A stretch of 64,000 nt of DNA from Atrina japonica (GCA_030159075.1 BROG01000041.1:620001-684000), one strand, 5' to 3'. Counted from the stretch's first letter, positions 1 through 13,529 are shown. The notes: generated by a model from the sequence alone, not told the origin. Made by a program: numbers and translations.

Positions 1-1384
1 AGTAAGAATTTTAAATAATAAATGGATGGTGATTCAAACCTCTCTGTCGTCTACATATAACGTGTTGGCAACAACAATTTATCTAATTCACATATGAAGC
101 CACAGTCATGTTATAACTGCAGGCAAAGAGTGCTGCACCTGCATGTTCATCCATCTGTCTGTCATTTTGTCTGTACTGTGAACATTGTCAGAAATTAATT
201 TGTCTTTCAAAACACCCCAAAATTTGATTTGATATATCTATTGTGTGCATGTTTATCTTAAGAAATGTTTAGACCACATGTATAAAGTAACATAGGACTT
301 AACTATGGGTGTAATCATACATACATATAATGAGTACCATTGATGCATGATTCATTTTAGACCTGAAAATTATAGAGGAGAGGTAGAAAGGTGATTTTAG
401 GAATTTACTTTTGAAAAGGTTTCACATTTAAAAAGGTGCTTATGAGTTGATAATTTCTTTTCCAGTTAGGCTTATAGTCTTACATCCATTAACGAAAAAA
501 AAGTCACACACAAAATGCATTCATGAAGAATTTAATTGCAAGTTGCAGTAACTGAATATAAATGGCACCATAAATTATATGGAATTTTATGGAATGTGAA
601 CCTCGGCGGATGGAAGTATTGTTCAAAGTAAAAAGTGTAACAATGTGCTTTCAAATGGGCGGCAGTGATATTATCTCCCTTTGCCAGTTTATTATCATTT
701 TTTAAAAACTTTATTTATTTTACAACAATTGACTAACAAGTTGATCAACTTATATTAATGCCTCTTGTTGGTTAGAGGGGGTCCTTACTGTGGTAGGAAA
801 CCGGAGTGCCAATGAAAAACCCATGTGTCCGAGTTAGCGACTACCATTGCCATATTACATTCAAATGACTTCCACTAAGCACTATCATTTTACTTTTAAT
901 TGAACTTTGTATTTCAATAATTATTTTTGTTTATTGTTGTTCAATATTTACGACATTAAGATATGCCCTTTTTCATGTTTATGTATAGAAAAAGGACCCC
1001 AGCTCATTGACATGTCCTAAATAGAGACTTGAGTTTGTCATGTCCACTACTGGACCTCTGTTCTTAAGAAACCTTTAACTTTTACATCATGTATCGCCAC
1101 AGTTTAGTCGAAGCTATAGTAAAATCCATATAACCTTGCGGGATGGAGTCTAATGAACCCTTTCTTGACCTGGGCGAGTTTAAATTTTAGGTAATAAAGC
1201 ATAACGTAAAAATTACACTGACTAGAGTAATCCTTCCTACTTGTCACCATAATAAGAGAGTGTCCAGTGTGAAATAAAAGCTTTATTCCCATGCAGCTTG
1301 ACATAACCAAAAAGTCAATAGAATCATCCGTATGATAATCAAAAGGTTACTTCGCCCGGCCATCTTATGTGAATCGGACAATAA
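1..1384. other. Non-coding, nothing identified except a repeat scrap
   Basis: No convincing exon or RNA gene. Around 780-850 a 'ggaaaccggagtgcc...aaaacccatgtgtcc' segment resembles a dispersed repeat type I associate with mollusc genomes; only a fragment remains. Confidence 0.4.
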
Positions 1385-1580
1385 TGCAGTAAAACCTCAT
1401 TATACTGCAACCGTTTGTTCAGCCCAGAATTTGGCATTATAAAGGAGTTTGGCGATAGGTTGAGGAAAACCTGAAATGAAATTATAGGGAAAATTGGAAA
1501 AATGGGCTTTCAAAAAATTGTGGTGTAAAGCGAGGTGGTAAATGAAACGGGGGGGTGCAGTATAAAAAGGTTTTACTGTA
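1385..1580. mobile_element. MITE-like element with 26-bp terminal inverted repeats
   Basis: The left end (1385-1410) and the reverse complement of the right end (1555-1580) match at most positions; both read close to TGCAGTATAA..AGGTTTTACTG when aligned. The 196-bp interior has no coding capacity. It is non-autonomous, and the transposase family is not identifiable. Confidence 0.7.
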
Positions 1581-2070
1581 CTTGTATAAGACAATACATT
1601 TTCTGACTAAGCAGATGCTACCTCCAGTACATCAGGAGTCTTGTGTAATTGATTTCTGGTTATATACAAGTCAGATCCTTTTATTTACTTTTATATACTC
1701 GGAGGATGTTAGTCTGTACAATGACTTATGATGGTATTGATTATGTTATATATCTAGATTTAGTCCGACAATACCACATAAATAGTCACAGATAATGTGA
1801 GAAGAAAGCTCTAAAGGATCCTATAGATGAGTCATATATATGGTTTATATCCAGGTGTAATGAATACTCTCGTTGTCCTGGTTTTAAATAGGGGCAATTG
1901 GGTCTAAATTTGTGGCACTTTTCACTGCTCCCTTAGATACACACATACATTCTTGCTTGAATATTGAACTTTGAATTTGTATGTACATGTATGTATTTCC
2001 ATTCTGAATAACAGTAAATATATTCAGCTTGCAACAAATCGACATCTAGCTTATACTCATGTACACATAC

Positions 2071-2172
2071 AAACCAGAACAAATACACATACAAACCAGA
2101 ACAAATACACATACAAACCAGAACAAATACACATACAAACCAGAACAAATACACATACAAACCAGAACAAAT
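2071..2172. repeat. 22-bp tandem repeat, about 4.6 copies
   Basis: The unit 'aaaccagaacaaatacacat' + 'ac' restarts at 2071, 2093, 2115, 2137 and 2159 with almost no divergence. The 67- and 75-codon frames crossing it on both strands are products of the repeat. Confidence 0.95.
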
Positions 2173-2235
2173 GAAGCTATAAAAAATATACCAGAATCAT
2201 ATAAAACATTCATCTTACACCATATACACTAAACT

Positions 2236-2895
2236 CTTTAAGTATTCATTCCACTCACAACATATTCACTCCACTTACAAAGTATTCAGTCCACTGACAA
2301 AGTATTCACTCCACTCACAATATATACATTCCACTCACAACATATATACTCCACTCACAATGTATATACTCCACTCACAATATATATACTCTACTCACAA
2401 TGTATACACTCTACTCACAATATATACACTACTCTCACAACATATTCATTCCACTCATCAACGCATATATTCACTCCACTCACAAATGTATCCTCTCACT
2501 CATATTCACTTCACTGAGAACATATAATATCAAAATATATTCACTACACTGAGAACATATATACTCCTCTCACAACATATTCACTCCACTGAGAACATAC
2601 ACACTCCTCTCACAACATATTCATTCCACTGAGAAATATACTCATCAACGCACAACATATTCACTCCACTGAGAACATATACACTCCTCTCACACCATAT
2701 TCACTCCACTGAGAATATATACACTCCTCTCACAACATATTCACTCCACTGAGAACATATACACTCCTCTCAAAATATATTCACTCCACTGAGAACATAT
2801 ACACTCCTCTCACAACATATTCACTCCACTGAGAACATATACACTCCTCTCACAACATATTCACTCCACTGAGAACATATACTCATCCACTCTCA
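2236..2895. repeat. Degenerate satellite, 20-bp monomers passing into a 40-bp dimer
   Basis: From about 2236 to 2480 the period is about 20 bp ('attcactccactcacaa' type). From about 2480 to 2890 two monomer types alternate, 'tattcactccactgagaac' and 'atatacactcctctcacaac', giving a 40-bp unit that is nearly perfect at 2690-2880. Confidence 0.9.
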
Positions 2896-3874
2896 ACATA
2901 TACCTATACATATACAATTATCAAGAATACACACATATATAACCCAAAAGCAATTACACATCCCCAATACTGCACATGACATATAAACCACATGTATACA
3001 CAACAAATACATTTACTGCCAACAACAAATACAAACATATAAAAATACACATAAAAATACCTGTGGAATGAAGTAGACACCTGAGGAACTAGAATGTTAC
3101 AATGGATTAAACATGTATTTAGATAAGAAAGCTGGTGTGTAATAAATAAAGCTAGTTTGGCGCTGACATTGGTAGTGACAGGTGTCAGTATGTATTAGTT
3201 GTCATGGTTGTCAGGCTCACGATTCTGTCACTTACTGCACAGATTCGTAAAGGCAATACACACATGGGATTAGCTATTTAGATGAACTTCAAGATAGTTG
3301 TAAAATTTACTGCACCTCAAGTCATATATCATATGTCCCTTAGAAATTATCTTATTTTCCTTCCTGACTGCTGAGCCTCTTACAAAATATCTGCTGTGCT
3401 TACAAATATTGGAGATTGATTGTTTTAGGGAAAATTGTGAAATTTATTTCTTAATTATGTCCTTCTTTTTTCCATTCCACTCCCAGTAGACAGAAGGCAT
3501 TATAAGTTACGTGGTTTGTATTACATGCCAATGTTTTTGTACATTCCAAAATTACAACTTGAGGTATAAAATGTCTGACAATGTAGATAATGAACATGTT
3601 AGTTTTTATTGGATTCTGGGCTATTGAAAGGGTAGATACTGATAGGTACATGAAAGAAGACAACACAGCACTAAGGGAAGTAAATTGAAAGTATTATATT
3701 TTGACTTTAAACTTCATCATTCATTAGCAAGAATTTGACTTTGTCTGGAAAATATTCTGTTCATCAGAGGAAATAAATTTGTGTTACCTGGCAGGATATT
3801 AGGGTCAAAATCATAATTTTATGTTTCAAAGTTTACTTAAACTGCAAGCTGTTACTTCTACCAGAATGATGAAG
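2896..3874. other. Non-coding, no feature seen
   Basis: AT-rich sequence with no supportable exon, RNA gene or repeat structure beyond low complexity next to the satellite. Confidence 0.5.
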
Positions 3875-4070
3875 CAGTGAAACCTGTCTTAAAAGACATC
3901 CCCTTCTTCCACTTCAGTGTTGCCTTTCAAGACAGGTGGTCATTCAAAAAAGGTTTTGTTTAAATGATAGTTTAGCTGCATGGTTTTTGGAAAGTGGTCT
4001 TTTTTGAGAGTGGTCTTTTAAGACAGGTAGTCTTTTGTGAGAGTGATATCTCAAGACATGTTCCACTGTA
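3875..4070 (-). mobile_element. MITE family C copy
   Basis: It begins 'cagtgaaacctgtctt' and ends 'caagacatgttccactgta', the inverted ends shared by many copies in this window. Interior 'gagagtggtctt' segments match the other family C copies. No coding capacity. Confidence 0.75.
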
Positions 4071-4424
4071 CATGTATACACTTAATGGCTAACAACAAAT
4101 TAACGCCAAAGTTCAGGCTTTGCAGGTATTGGGTTCTTGCTTTAAATCATCGTATTGAGGACGGGTAATGACTTTAGGGTTTTTTCCTGCTTTCTGGGAA
4201 TGGGGGCCTGTACCTTTTGAAATGGTGAATATCTGTGCTGTTTTGAAAATGTTACATTTTGCCATTGCGAATGGGGCCTTAAACCGGACCTGCACTTTTC
4301 CTAAGAAATCTTGGTCACATACTATGCAAAAGAAATAAAGCAGCATTAGTTTTCAGATCAAATCTAAAGCCAAGGTTCTTTGACATGTATAGATATGAAG
4401 CTGGAAACTGGAGAACTCTGTGTA

Positions 4425-4605
4425 TTTTCAGATGAGACTTAAAAGCGAGGTAACATATCATGCCAGGTGTGGCAAGTAAAAGAACCCTCACTGCATTGGC
4501 TTAGTCCATTGCACAGGTCAAAATTTGTAGCACCTCACCTAAAGCTGATTACATCTGGATATTAGTGATACATTCTTGATGGAGTGTAAAACCAGAAGCA
4601 AACAA
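4425..4605 (+). mobile_element. 5'-truncated tRNA-derived SINE copy
   Basis: It aligns with the body of the full SINE at 45169-45450: 'ttcagatgagac', then an 'aggtgt.g.ca.gt.aaagaa' segment, then 'atctggatattagtgatacattcttgatgg'. The tRNA-like head is absent. More diverged than the 45-kb copy. Confidence 0.65.
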
Positions 4606-5070
4606 AAAGATATATACACACAAAAAAACAAGGTGACAAACAGTGTCCTGGTATATCTTGGTGCCTGTATATAAGATTTCATCTGTATTTACAACTAACG
4701 ACCTCACCTTAACATGTCATTAAAAGCCTATAGCTGTTGTAAGAAGGTATACATTTAATTACAAGGCACTTGCTGTCATAGATTCCCTTTTACAATGTTT
4801 ATAGGGGGTGTAAAGAACCTTTCTACTATAAATCCTTAGAGTTTACTGTTGTTACCACTACGATCCATGTTTACAATCATCTCTTATAAATGAGAACATT
4901 GAACCTTCAGCAAGTCCCCACTGATACTCATCAAAGACCAACATAGCACAAACAAAATCTGATCTGTATTGCTGTAGTGAGGAAGAATGAATCAAAGCCT
5001 TTGATAATAATAACAAGAATATCTCTTTAGCTTAAGTACTACAATATTAATGCTTTGTATACTTAAAGGG

Positions 5071-5072
<2 letters not shown>

Positions 5073-5139
<67 letters not shown>
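5073..5139. repeat. (TA)n microsatellite
   Basis: Uninterrupted TA dinucleotides over about 67 bp. Confidence 0.98.
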
Positions 5140-5142
<3 letters not shown>

Positions 5143-5431
5143 GGATCCATTATCTAGTGATATTTTAAATGTCTTATCCAACTTGTCAAAAAAAAACAGT
5201 GGACTTTTTGTTATGTTGATTTCAGAGTCGAAATTCCAGTATGTCATTGATTTTTATGGATAGAAAAATGTGTTAATAATTAAAATCTCGGTTATCTCAA
5301 AGTCTGGATTTCTCAAAGTAATATGGTTGGTTCGGTGATATAACAAATTTCCACTGTATCTTATTGTTGTAGATTTGATTGTTTTTCTAACTTAAACCCA
5401 TATACATGTTAATTATATATATATATATATA

Positions 5432-5617
5432 TACAGTGAAACCTGTATATAGGGGCCACCCAAGGGACTAGAAAATATTTACCTTTATGTGCAGGTGAGG
5501 TGACCCTTATACACAGGTTCAGTTTTGTTGAAGTATGCAATCAAGGGACATGAAAAAACTGGCCTTTATACACAGGTTATTCTCATATATGATGATCCTC
5601 ACTATAGCAGGTTTTAC

Positions 5618-5621
<4 letters not shown>
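5432..5621 (+). mobile_element. MITE family B copy, flanked by TA/TG microsatellites
   Basis: Ends 'tacagtgaaacctg' and 'caggttttactgtg' are inverted. The interior has 'aagggactagaaaatattta' and 'ccttatacacaggttcag'. An inverted-orientation relative is at 22640-22788. (AT)n precedes the left end and (TG)n(TA)n follows the right end. Confidence 0.8.

Positions 5622-5684
<63 letters not shown>
5619..5684. repeat. (TG)n(TA)n compound microsatellite
   Basis: A run of TG dinucleotides passes into a run of TA directly at the end of the MITE family B copy. Confidence 0.97.
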
Positions 5685-5691
<7 letters not shown>

Positions 5692-6266
5692 TTCAAAAAT
5701 AAACTTATCTATTGGCATATTTTGACATAAGTAAAAAAAAAAAAACAGCGTGTTAAATGTTGTTGGTTTTTTTTCAGTACATTTAAGCTATTTTAAGATA
5801 CAGGAAAATTTAGGAAATGTATATCCTAGAACTAGAATGATATCTGTCATTCAGATTTGAAAGTCTCCATTAAAAGTGATCACAAAATTCCAGACCATCT
5901 CTCTAGCTTTTGGTGAAATCAGCAAATTGAAATCAATGAAGAGACACATGTTGATTGGCTAGGAGGGAAGCCTAATTGTAGATGTTACTTTCTGAATCAA
6001 CTGAGCATAGCTGTTAAAACCCAGGGGGAAGTTTCTATACATCACCAACTAATGAGGAAAAAGGACAAAACTTTCCCATGCCAACATATTCGGTGGATTG
6101 TATTAAAATCTCCCAAATGAGTGTGTATGTGTGTGTTGTTTGGCTGTAGTTGTATGGTGCATCTATGATCGTTGGATATAAGGGTGACAAAATTAGACTT
6201 GTAAGATACTGGTTCATATGCATATTCTCTAAATCTGTGCAGGACATATAGTATGTATATATAATG

Positions 6267-7022
6267 GAACCTCACCTAAAGACCCACTTTCTTAAGAGAC
6301 CACCCCACTTATCATACGACTTTGTGTCAGTCAGGTGGTCTTAATAGCAAGGTTCCACTGTAATGATCAGACCACTTTGTGTCAGTCAGGTGGTCTTAAT
6401 AGCAAGGTTCCACTGTAATAATCATACGACTTTGTGTCAGTCAGGTGGTCTTAATAGCAAGGTTCCACTGTAATAATCGGACCACTTTGTGTCAGTCAGG
6501 TGGTCTTAATAGCAAGGTTCCACTGTAATAATCGGACCACTTTGTGTCAGTCAGGTGGACTTAATAGCAAGGTTCCACTGTAATAATCATACGACTTTGT
6601 GTCAGTCAGGTGGTCTTAATAGCAAGGTTCCACTGTAATAATCGGACCACTTTGTGTCAGTCAGGTGGTCTTAATAGCAAGGTTCCACTGTAATAATCGG
6701 ACCACTTTGTGTCAGTCAGGTGGACTTAATAGCAAGGTTCCACTGTAATAATCGGACCACTTTGTGTCAGTCAGGTGGACTTAATAGCAAGGTTCCACTG
6801 TAATAATCATACAACTTTGTGTCAGTCAGGTGGTCTTAATAACAAGGTTCCACTGTAATAATCACACGACTTTGTGTCAGTCAGGTGGTCTTAATAGCAA
6901 GGTTCCACTGTAATAATTAGACCACCTTGTGTCAGTCAGGTGGTCTTAATAGCAAGGTTCCACTGTAATAATCAGACCACTTTGTGTCAGTTAAGTGGTC
7001 TTAATAACGATGTTTCACTGTA
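6267..7022. repeat. 55-bp tandem array, about 13 copies, built on a MITE end
   Basis: The unit contains 'actttgtgtcagtcaggtgg', 'tcttaatagcaaggttcc' and 'actgtaataatc'. The first ~50 bp ('aatggaacctcacctaaaga...') look like the left end of the same element and the unit itself like its right end (compare 38650-38762). Unit variants 'catacgac' and 'cggaccac' alternate in a higher-order pattern. Confidence 0.95.
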
Positions 7023-7276
7023 TTTCACTTCTTTTTGTTTATTGTATACTTGCGGATTTTTGCTCCTGTTTAATTTTTGCTCTTAGATGAGAGGCCAAAT
7101 TCAAAATGAAGGCAAAATTTTCAAGTTAACATATGTGTGATTTAGGGCAAGTTTAGGACCGAGTTAAAATATTTTCTGTCGTAAAATGGAAAAAAATTAC
7201 CCAGGTATACAGTTCAACGTTTTGTCAGCCTGTACACTTAACAGAATAAGGACCTACATATTGGAAAACCTTAGAC

Positions 7277-7368
7277 TTAACTCATTCACCCCCATGAGAC
7301 ACATTTAGACTAGTCTAAGTCATTGATTTACAGAAGAGTCCATTGTTTTCCAGGGGTTGATGAGTTGA
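7277..7368 (+). mobile_element. MITE family A copy (TTAA-ended, about 91 bp)
   Basis: It begins TTAACTCATTCACCCCC and ends GGGGTTGATGAGTTGA, inverted to each other. The interior 'gtcattgatttacagaagag' is shared with copies near 26.7, 36.5, 40.9 and 57.8 kb. Confidence 0.85.
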
Positions 7369-7610
7369 GAACATTGTTAAGTTTTGAACAAGTGGGTCCA
7401 TGTCTTGATGTGGATGGTGCATCTTTTTCACAGCATTTTAAATAAATGAAACAGAAATAATCACATTTCTTAAAATAGAATTCTTACAGAAATTGATTTA
7501 CATTTCTTCCTGTGAATCACAATCAAGCTGATATAGACGTGCACCTAGGTGCATCATTTTACATATAAAACCTGCATCAGACACATGTATTCTGCCACTT
7601 ACATGTACAA

Positions 7611-7701
7611 TTAACACATCAACCCCTGAAAAACAATGGCCTCTTCTGTAAATCAATGACCTAGACCAGTCCAAATGTGTCTGTAGGGGTAAATGGGTTA
7701 A
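7611..7701 (-). mobile_element. MITE family A copy, inverted relative to 7277
   Basis: It reads 'acatcaacccctgaaaaaca' then 'cttctgtaaatcaatgacct' and closes 'aggggtaaatgggttaa', the reverse complement of the 7277 copy. Confidence 0.85.
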
Positions 7702-8073
7702 AAGAAAATCTGGATGACTAAGTTAGTTAAAACAAAATTACAAAAAAAAAGAACATGGAAAAAATATATTATCAGAGAGATAATTACAGTCAAATTAGAT
7801 TAAATGGCAGATAGCTAGATATCTTTGTTGGATGGCATGACTTATATTATGACTATGTCATTTACCCATCTGTCAAAGTTTTTATATTTCTGGAAAGTTT
7901 TTTGGAAAATTTTTTTACTTTTTTTTGTTTTGCTTAATTGTGAAAAAAAACTTTTAATTTCTTAGACATTTTAATTTTATTGGTTTGAATTTTTCATCAG
8001 AATGCATAAAAATGTATCAAAAGCTATAATTGCAGAATCTAAATTGTACAAATTAAGTGACACTATTTCCTGG

Positions 8074-8285
8074 TACAGTAGAAACTGTCTTGAGACCACC
8101 CCATCTGCCACTGACATGTGGTCTCCGAAGACAGGTGGTTTCTGAGTAGATGTTTTATTAAAAATATTATTAGTCAAGTAGTTTTCAGAATGTGGTCCCA
8201 CAAAACAGGTGGTCCTTCAAAAGAGCAGTCTTTCAAGACAGGTGGTCATTCGTGAGAGTGGTCTTTCAAGACAGCATCCACTGTA
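8074..8285 (-). mobile_element. MITE family C copy
   Basis: Ends 'tacagtagaaactgtcttg' and 'tttcaagacagcatccactg'. The interior carries 'ttttcagaatgtggtc' and 'catctgccactgacatgtgg', hallmarks of the family. Confidence 0.85.
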
Positions 8286-9547
8286 TTCAGATGATACGTA
8301 TGTTGTTTTACATCCTGCCATTTTACGTTTATATTGAGATGTCACCAGCTCTAGTTGAGGTGTCACAAATTACGGTAAGACCTGTGTTATGGACCGACAC
8401 CAATGCAGTGAGGGTTCTTTTGATGTCAAGCTCATTGTGAGACGAGACCTGAATTTTAAGTCCCGTCCAAAAGACACGTGACTTTCACTTTATATTCCGA
8501 GCTCTTGACAAAGGCTTTCTGATGATATGTTCTGCATCAGTAAAAGATATATGCACATGTAAGATTTGGACACGTGTGAAATGAAACTTTCGTCTGGATG
8601 AAAGGATTCCATTTTTTGTTTGGAGTAAAATTACTTTTCATTATGTTAGTAACAGAAGGCTGACTTTAACATCAGAATTTATTCAAGGATCAGAATTTAT
8701 GCAAATTTGTACATAAACAAGACAAAAAATTGGAGCAGTTTCAAGCAATTTTCCTTTTTTTTTTTCAATGGAAATATACACTTCCAAGATGTTGTTTCTT
8801 AACAAAAAATGTAAAAAAAGAAAAATCTTAAAAGACATATGTATATCATTTTTCTAGATTTGGCTGTAAGTTTGCCCGTTCATACCAAGGGTCTATCAGT
8901 ACTTGTTGATCTATACATTTTGCATATAAATCATACATGACTATATAATTTGTGGATTTGTCCAAATTGTCAAAATTTCTGTAATATACACTCAAACCCA
9001 GATATATTGAAATTGAAAGAGAATTAATTTTTCTTTCAAATAAATAGCGTTTTCAAAATAACCAGGTTTTAATGGTGATAAAGAATTTTGGCCGGGGATT
9101 CAAAATCGTTTCAAATAAAGTGGAATTTCATTTTCCCAGGGTTCAAAATAAGTGGATTTGTCTGTATGTAGCGATATTCTATGACTGACCTTTAAGTATT
9201 ATGACTAGTCAGAATATATTTCCTAAGGACAGTGATTCTGTATACAAAAAGCCAATTATTATTCAGTCCGCATAAATTGTCGAGGCGGAGTAACCTTTTA
9301 ATTATCATACAGATTATTTGTTACTTTTCGGTGATGATAGGCTACTCGGGGTACGTGTTTTATTTCCCCACAGGATATCCATAGTTATGCTGACAGAAAG
9401 GAACAATTGCCCTAGCCAGTGTCATATTATTAATGGCATTAGGCTGCCTTACCTAAAATTTTAAATTGTCTTGGTCAAGACAACATTTACCAGAGACTCC
9501 AACTCCCCAGGTTGTATTAATTTGACTTTTAACAACGACTGCAGTTG

Positions 9548-9712
9548 TACAGTGGAACATGTCTTGAAAGACCACTGTCATGAAGGACAACCTGTCTTTT
9601 GAGACCACATTCTGAAAACCACATGGCTTATAAATCCTGTGGATTAAATCTCTTTTGAGAGACCACATCTCAGTGGCAGACGGGGTGGTCTCTCAAGACA
9701 GGTTCAACTATA
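9548..9712 (+). mobile_element. MITE family C copy
   Basis: Left end 'tacagtggaacatgtcttga', right end 'ctcaagacaggttcaacta'. Interior 'gaccacattctgaaaaccac' and 'tcagtggcagacggggtggt' define the forward orientation. Confidence 0.9.
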
Positions 9713-12700
9713 TAGCCTTCTGAGATATAATTGATATAATTCCAAAATTACATCAGATAACCAAAGGTTACTATTTTACATACATTAAGTTATATTCATT
9801 AGTGCATAATCTGAATTTAGTTGTATCATTGGAGATTACAACATAAAATATCAAAGTCAGAATGACATATCATAATTTAGACCAAAAAAACACCACCAAT
9901 TTCTTTGTAAAAAGATAATTATAAGAGCTTAGATAATCAAAGAACATAACTACAAGGGGTCGTTATATTGGTAACCTGTACATACACTCACATACTCTCT
10001 AACTAGTTTTTACATACAAAAATCTCGGAAAGGTTAAAAGTGAATGATGTATAGGTGCATTTATACATCTTTGTAATACATCTAAGTAAAAAATAAAACT
10101 TTTGGCAGCGGAAATATATCTCTGTATCTGAAAGACATCCAGACATTTTATCACATTCGCCATAATTATCAAAATCTTTGAAATAAATCTTTGTATGTCT
10201 CTGTTAAGATTTATTTTAACCATTTGATGATAATGTATTGGTTATAACTCTGGGAAAATACTTATGATTTTCTGATAATCCAAAAAAACCAAGAAAAAAA
10301 ATGAAAACCGAATGAGCACATCTCTTTTTTTTTTGGTAAAAAATGTTATACATAAATATATGAAAGTAGGTTGGTGAATCGGAACGTCTAAAAGTTTTAA
10401 CAACTGATGAAGTATTGCTGTTAACTCATAAACCCCTGAAAACAACAATGAACTCTTCTATAAATCGGTGACATAGACCAGTCCAAATGTGTCATTAAAA
10501 ATGGGATAAAATAGAACAGCAGTTGGTTATTGGTACTTAGGGTATTGTTGGTCCCCATAATGTCTGCTGTGTGTTGTTATGGTAACAGGAAATATTGGGG
10601 ACTTGAGATGAACAAGATTTATAATTATTGATCATTACACACTGGAGATGACACAAACTGTTAGTGAATTACTATTGAGATTTCAGCCACCTGTCATTTT
10701 ATTGTCATTTTTCTTTTTTTTTCTTTTTCTTTTTTTTTGTCTTTAAATCACATCTGCACCACTTTTGTCCCGGGGGGCCATGTTCATCTTGGCTACAGAT
10801 GATAACCTGTGAAAGGCCACACAAAAGTGGTGTTAACAGTGACTTGATCTTTTTTTTTGTGTGTGTTTGCTTTGCCCATAAACAACTGCACCAGAGATGT
10901 ACAGAGTGCATGGTATGTGACGAAAAGCTGAATTCTCTTGACATCTGGATTACAAAATGCTTCTGTTATTAAACAAGTCGCAGGCGATCACATTTCATCT
11001 TTTATTTCCTTTTTATGATGAAATTACACTGACTAATGAAAGATTATGGTTCTCCTCTCAAATGAGTTATGACAAATGCCATGTAATTGATTTAATGCTT
11101 TAGAAAATTACAAATACATTGTCCTATTTTCTGAAGTTTCAACTTATCAAGACAAAAAACTACGAAAGAGAAATCTGAAATATTTAAATTTTTTGCCCTC
11201 TGTTTTTAAGGTAACATGAGTATATCTTTATTGTATGTGTCAAATTACATTCCTTACGTGAATACAATAATTTTGAATTCTTTTTGTACATTTAAGTGCT
11301 GTACTTTTAAGGATGCTGCACCCTGAATCATTATGCTAACTTTATCTAGATAAGTGTTCAACCTTTTTAATCTGGGGTGGATCCAGGCATAGGAGCAAAG
11401 AGAGGGATCACAGTAGATTTGGAAAATAGTCCTGTGTCATCCTGTAGTTTTTGGTTTTTGGTTTTTGTTTTTTTTGCATAAAGAGAAGATTGAGTTACCT
11501 CATTCGCTAGTTATTTATGGATGTATTTAGAAATAGATATCAGTTACTAGAATGTGATATTTATCCAGGTAATTAATTATTAATTTCTTTATTTAATCAA
11601 AATTTTCCATTCATTAGAGTTTGATATTTCAAAATGGAAAAGCATCTGAATGACCTGGTGTCTAAAGAACAGATGGTACATACTAGTATATTATGTCCCT
11701 GACAACCATCTCTGCAAACTAGGTTCATTTTTGTTTTGAGATTTCCTAAGATATTAATGGTTTACTGATGAAATCTTTTTTTCGTCCTAGAACACTTGAC
11801 TGTTGGGAATGATTAGGGTATTTGTAAAGCATTACTGTAGCATCTTCATCTACCTTTATATAATGACTACTTGTCTCCAGTGATCACTTCGTCTTTTTTT
11901 TTTTTTTTTTTTGTCTTTTTTTTTTTCCCAATGTGCAGTTGTACCATGTTGAACCCAAAGCTGAAAATAGAATAATTAATAAAAACATAAGGAATATTGC
12001 GATGCAACAGCCACTTGTATGTGACTGGCACAGAAGAACCTAATTAGACCTAGTTGCTGTTACAACAATCTGATACCAAGTGTTGTAGTTCACAAGGACA
12101 GGGAACCAGATCATACTTGTAGATTACTCACCTTCAAACTGAACTCAAAAAATGATTGAATTACTCTGTGCATTTCTTTTGAAACCAATCAGATCAAAGT
12201 GGATTTTCTCAAAAACCAAACTGCGTGGTCGGTCAGCAAAAAGATTTGATCAATAGTTACTGCCGAGGATCTTATGTGAAGCAAGTCTTAAAATACCATG
12301 ATTTTAAAAGCTTTGGTTTTAAATTCTGTCACTTCAACTCATTAGATATAATGAGTCGGACCTCTCAGCATCTGTTAGGTAATCATCCGCAATCATTGTG
12401 AGGTGATTTATTTGCCAATTCTTTCAATTGTTATTGCTGATCCTCTTTAATATAATGTGAGCTATCCCATCATGCATAGCAATTAAAAGGCAATTGTTCA
12501 CTTGTGCAGTGTGCTGAATCGCAATAAAAGAAAGGAAAATATCTGCATTAACAGTTTTTCTCCAACTATTATAGTATTGTGGAACATTGCGAGCTGTTTT
12601 ATGACGTTGGTTGTTTTTGCCCTCTGTAAGTTGGTGTGTTTTTTTTTCAATTAAAAAACAAAACAAACTCCCACAGATGATAAGAATGATGAACCATTAT

Positions 12701-13420
12701 CAGAAATATAAAACAAATTTTAAGTGGCAATATTCTATACAGAAATTGTATCGATTTCCGTTTTCAATTCACATGGGTAACTTTCTTACATATCAAATTC
12801 TCGTCAATCCCATGAAATCCCTTTTGTGTGCATTGAAATTCTGTTTAACATAGACATGATGTATTAGAGAAAACACCTAAATTTCTGTTAAGCAGAATTT
12901 TATTTCCGAGAAAATATATTTCCCTTTCTCATAAACTTGAATGGCACTAACATTTCGTGCAAGGTATCAACATCACAATAAAACATAAATTACAAGACTT
13001 TTTTTTTTTTAACGGTAGCATTTGCCGTAACAGGCCCATTTGATTTCAAGAGAAGTTTTGCCTTATCTGCGACAGACAGTCTACACATCATATATGTTCC
13101 AAAACTCTATGATTTGCCAAATCCTACCAAAAAAAGATAACGTATCACTCAACAGCTGTACTGACAAATGACTAAGGGGTATACAATAATTCCTCGAATT
13201 CTGTTGTAGTTAATTACCTGGATGTATTCTTCCTATATCATTGTTGAATATTTTTTGTGCAGTATATGTCAGTTTTGAATGTGTATCACCTCACAGATCC
13301 TCTTTACACCCATTGACACATAAGGGTGTGGCTAAATTAATTATCAACACTAGGATTGGCAAAATTCATGATTTTATTTTTTATTTGTACATTTTAACTT
13401 TTTTTATAATCATTTTTCTT
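9713..13420. other. Non-coding, no gene seen
   Basis: AT-rich DNA with homopolymer runs (poly-T near 11898-11930) and one degraded family A MITE (10421-10509). The longer frames here have no recognisable protein and lie in low-complexity sequence. Confidence 0.5.
10421..10509 (-). mobile_element. MITE family A copy, degraded right end
   Basis: 'ttaactcataaacccctgaa' and 'gaccagtccaaatgtgtc' match the family; the closing inverted repeat has decayed to 'aaaaatgggataaa'. Confidence 0.7.
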
Positions 13421-13529
13421 ATACCCCTGCCATTAAGGCAAGATGTATATTGGCATCACCCTTTCCATCCATCCAATTGTTTGTTTGTTCGTCTGTTCAT
13501 ACATCAACATTTTTACTTGTCCGTAACTT

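Noticed and set aside
6267..7022. CRISPR-like regular repeats
   Set aside because: The 55-bp units have no unique spacers; this is a eukaryotic minisatellite.
9000..9170. Possible further MITE ('caaacccagatatattg ... tggatttgtctgta')
   Set aside because: The ends look weakly inverted but no second copy was found in the window, so it is not called.
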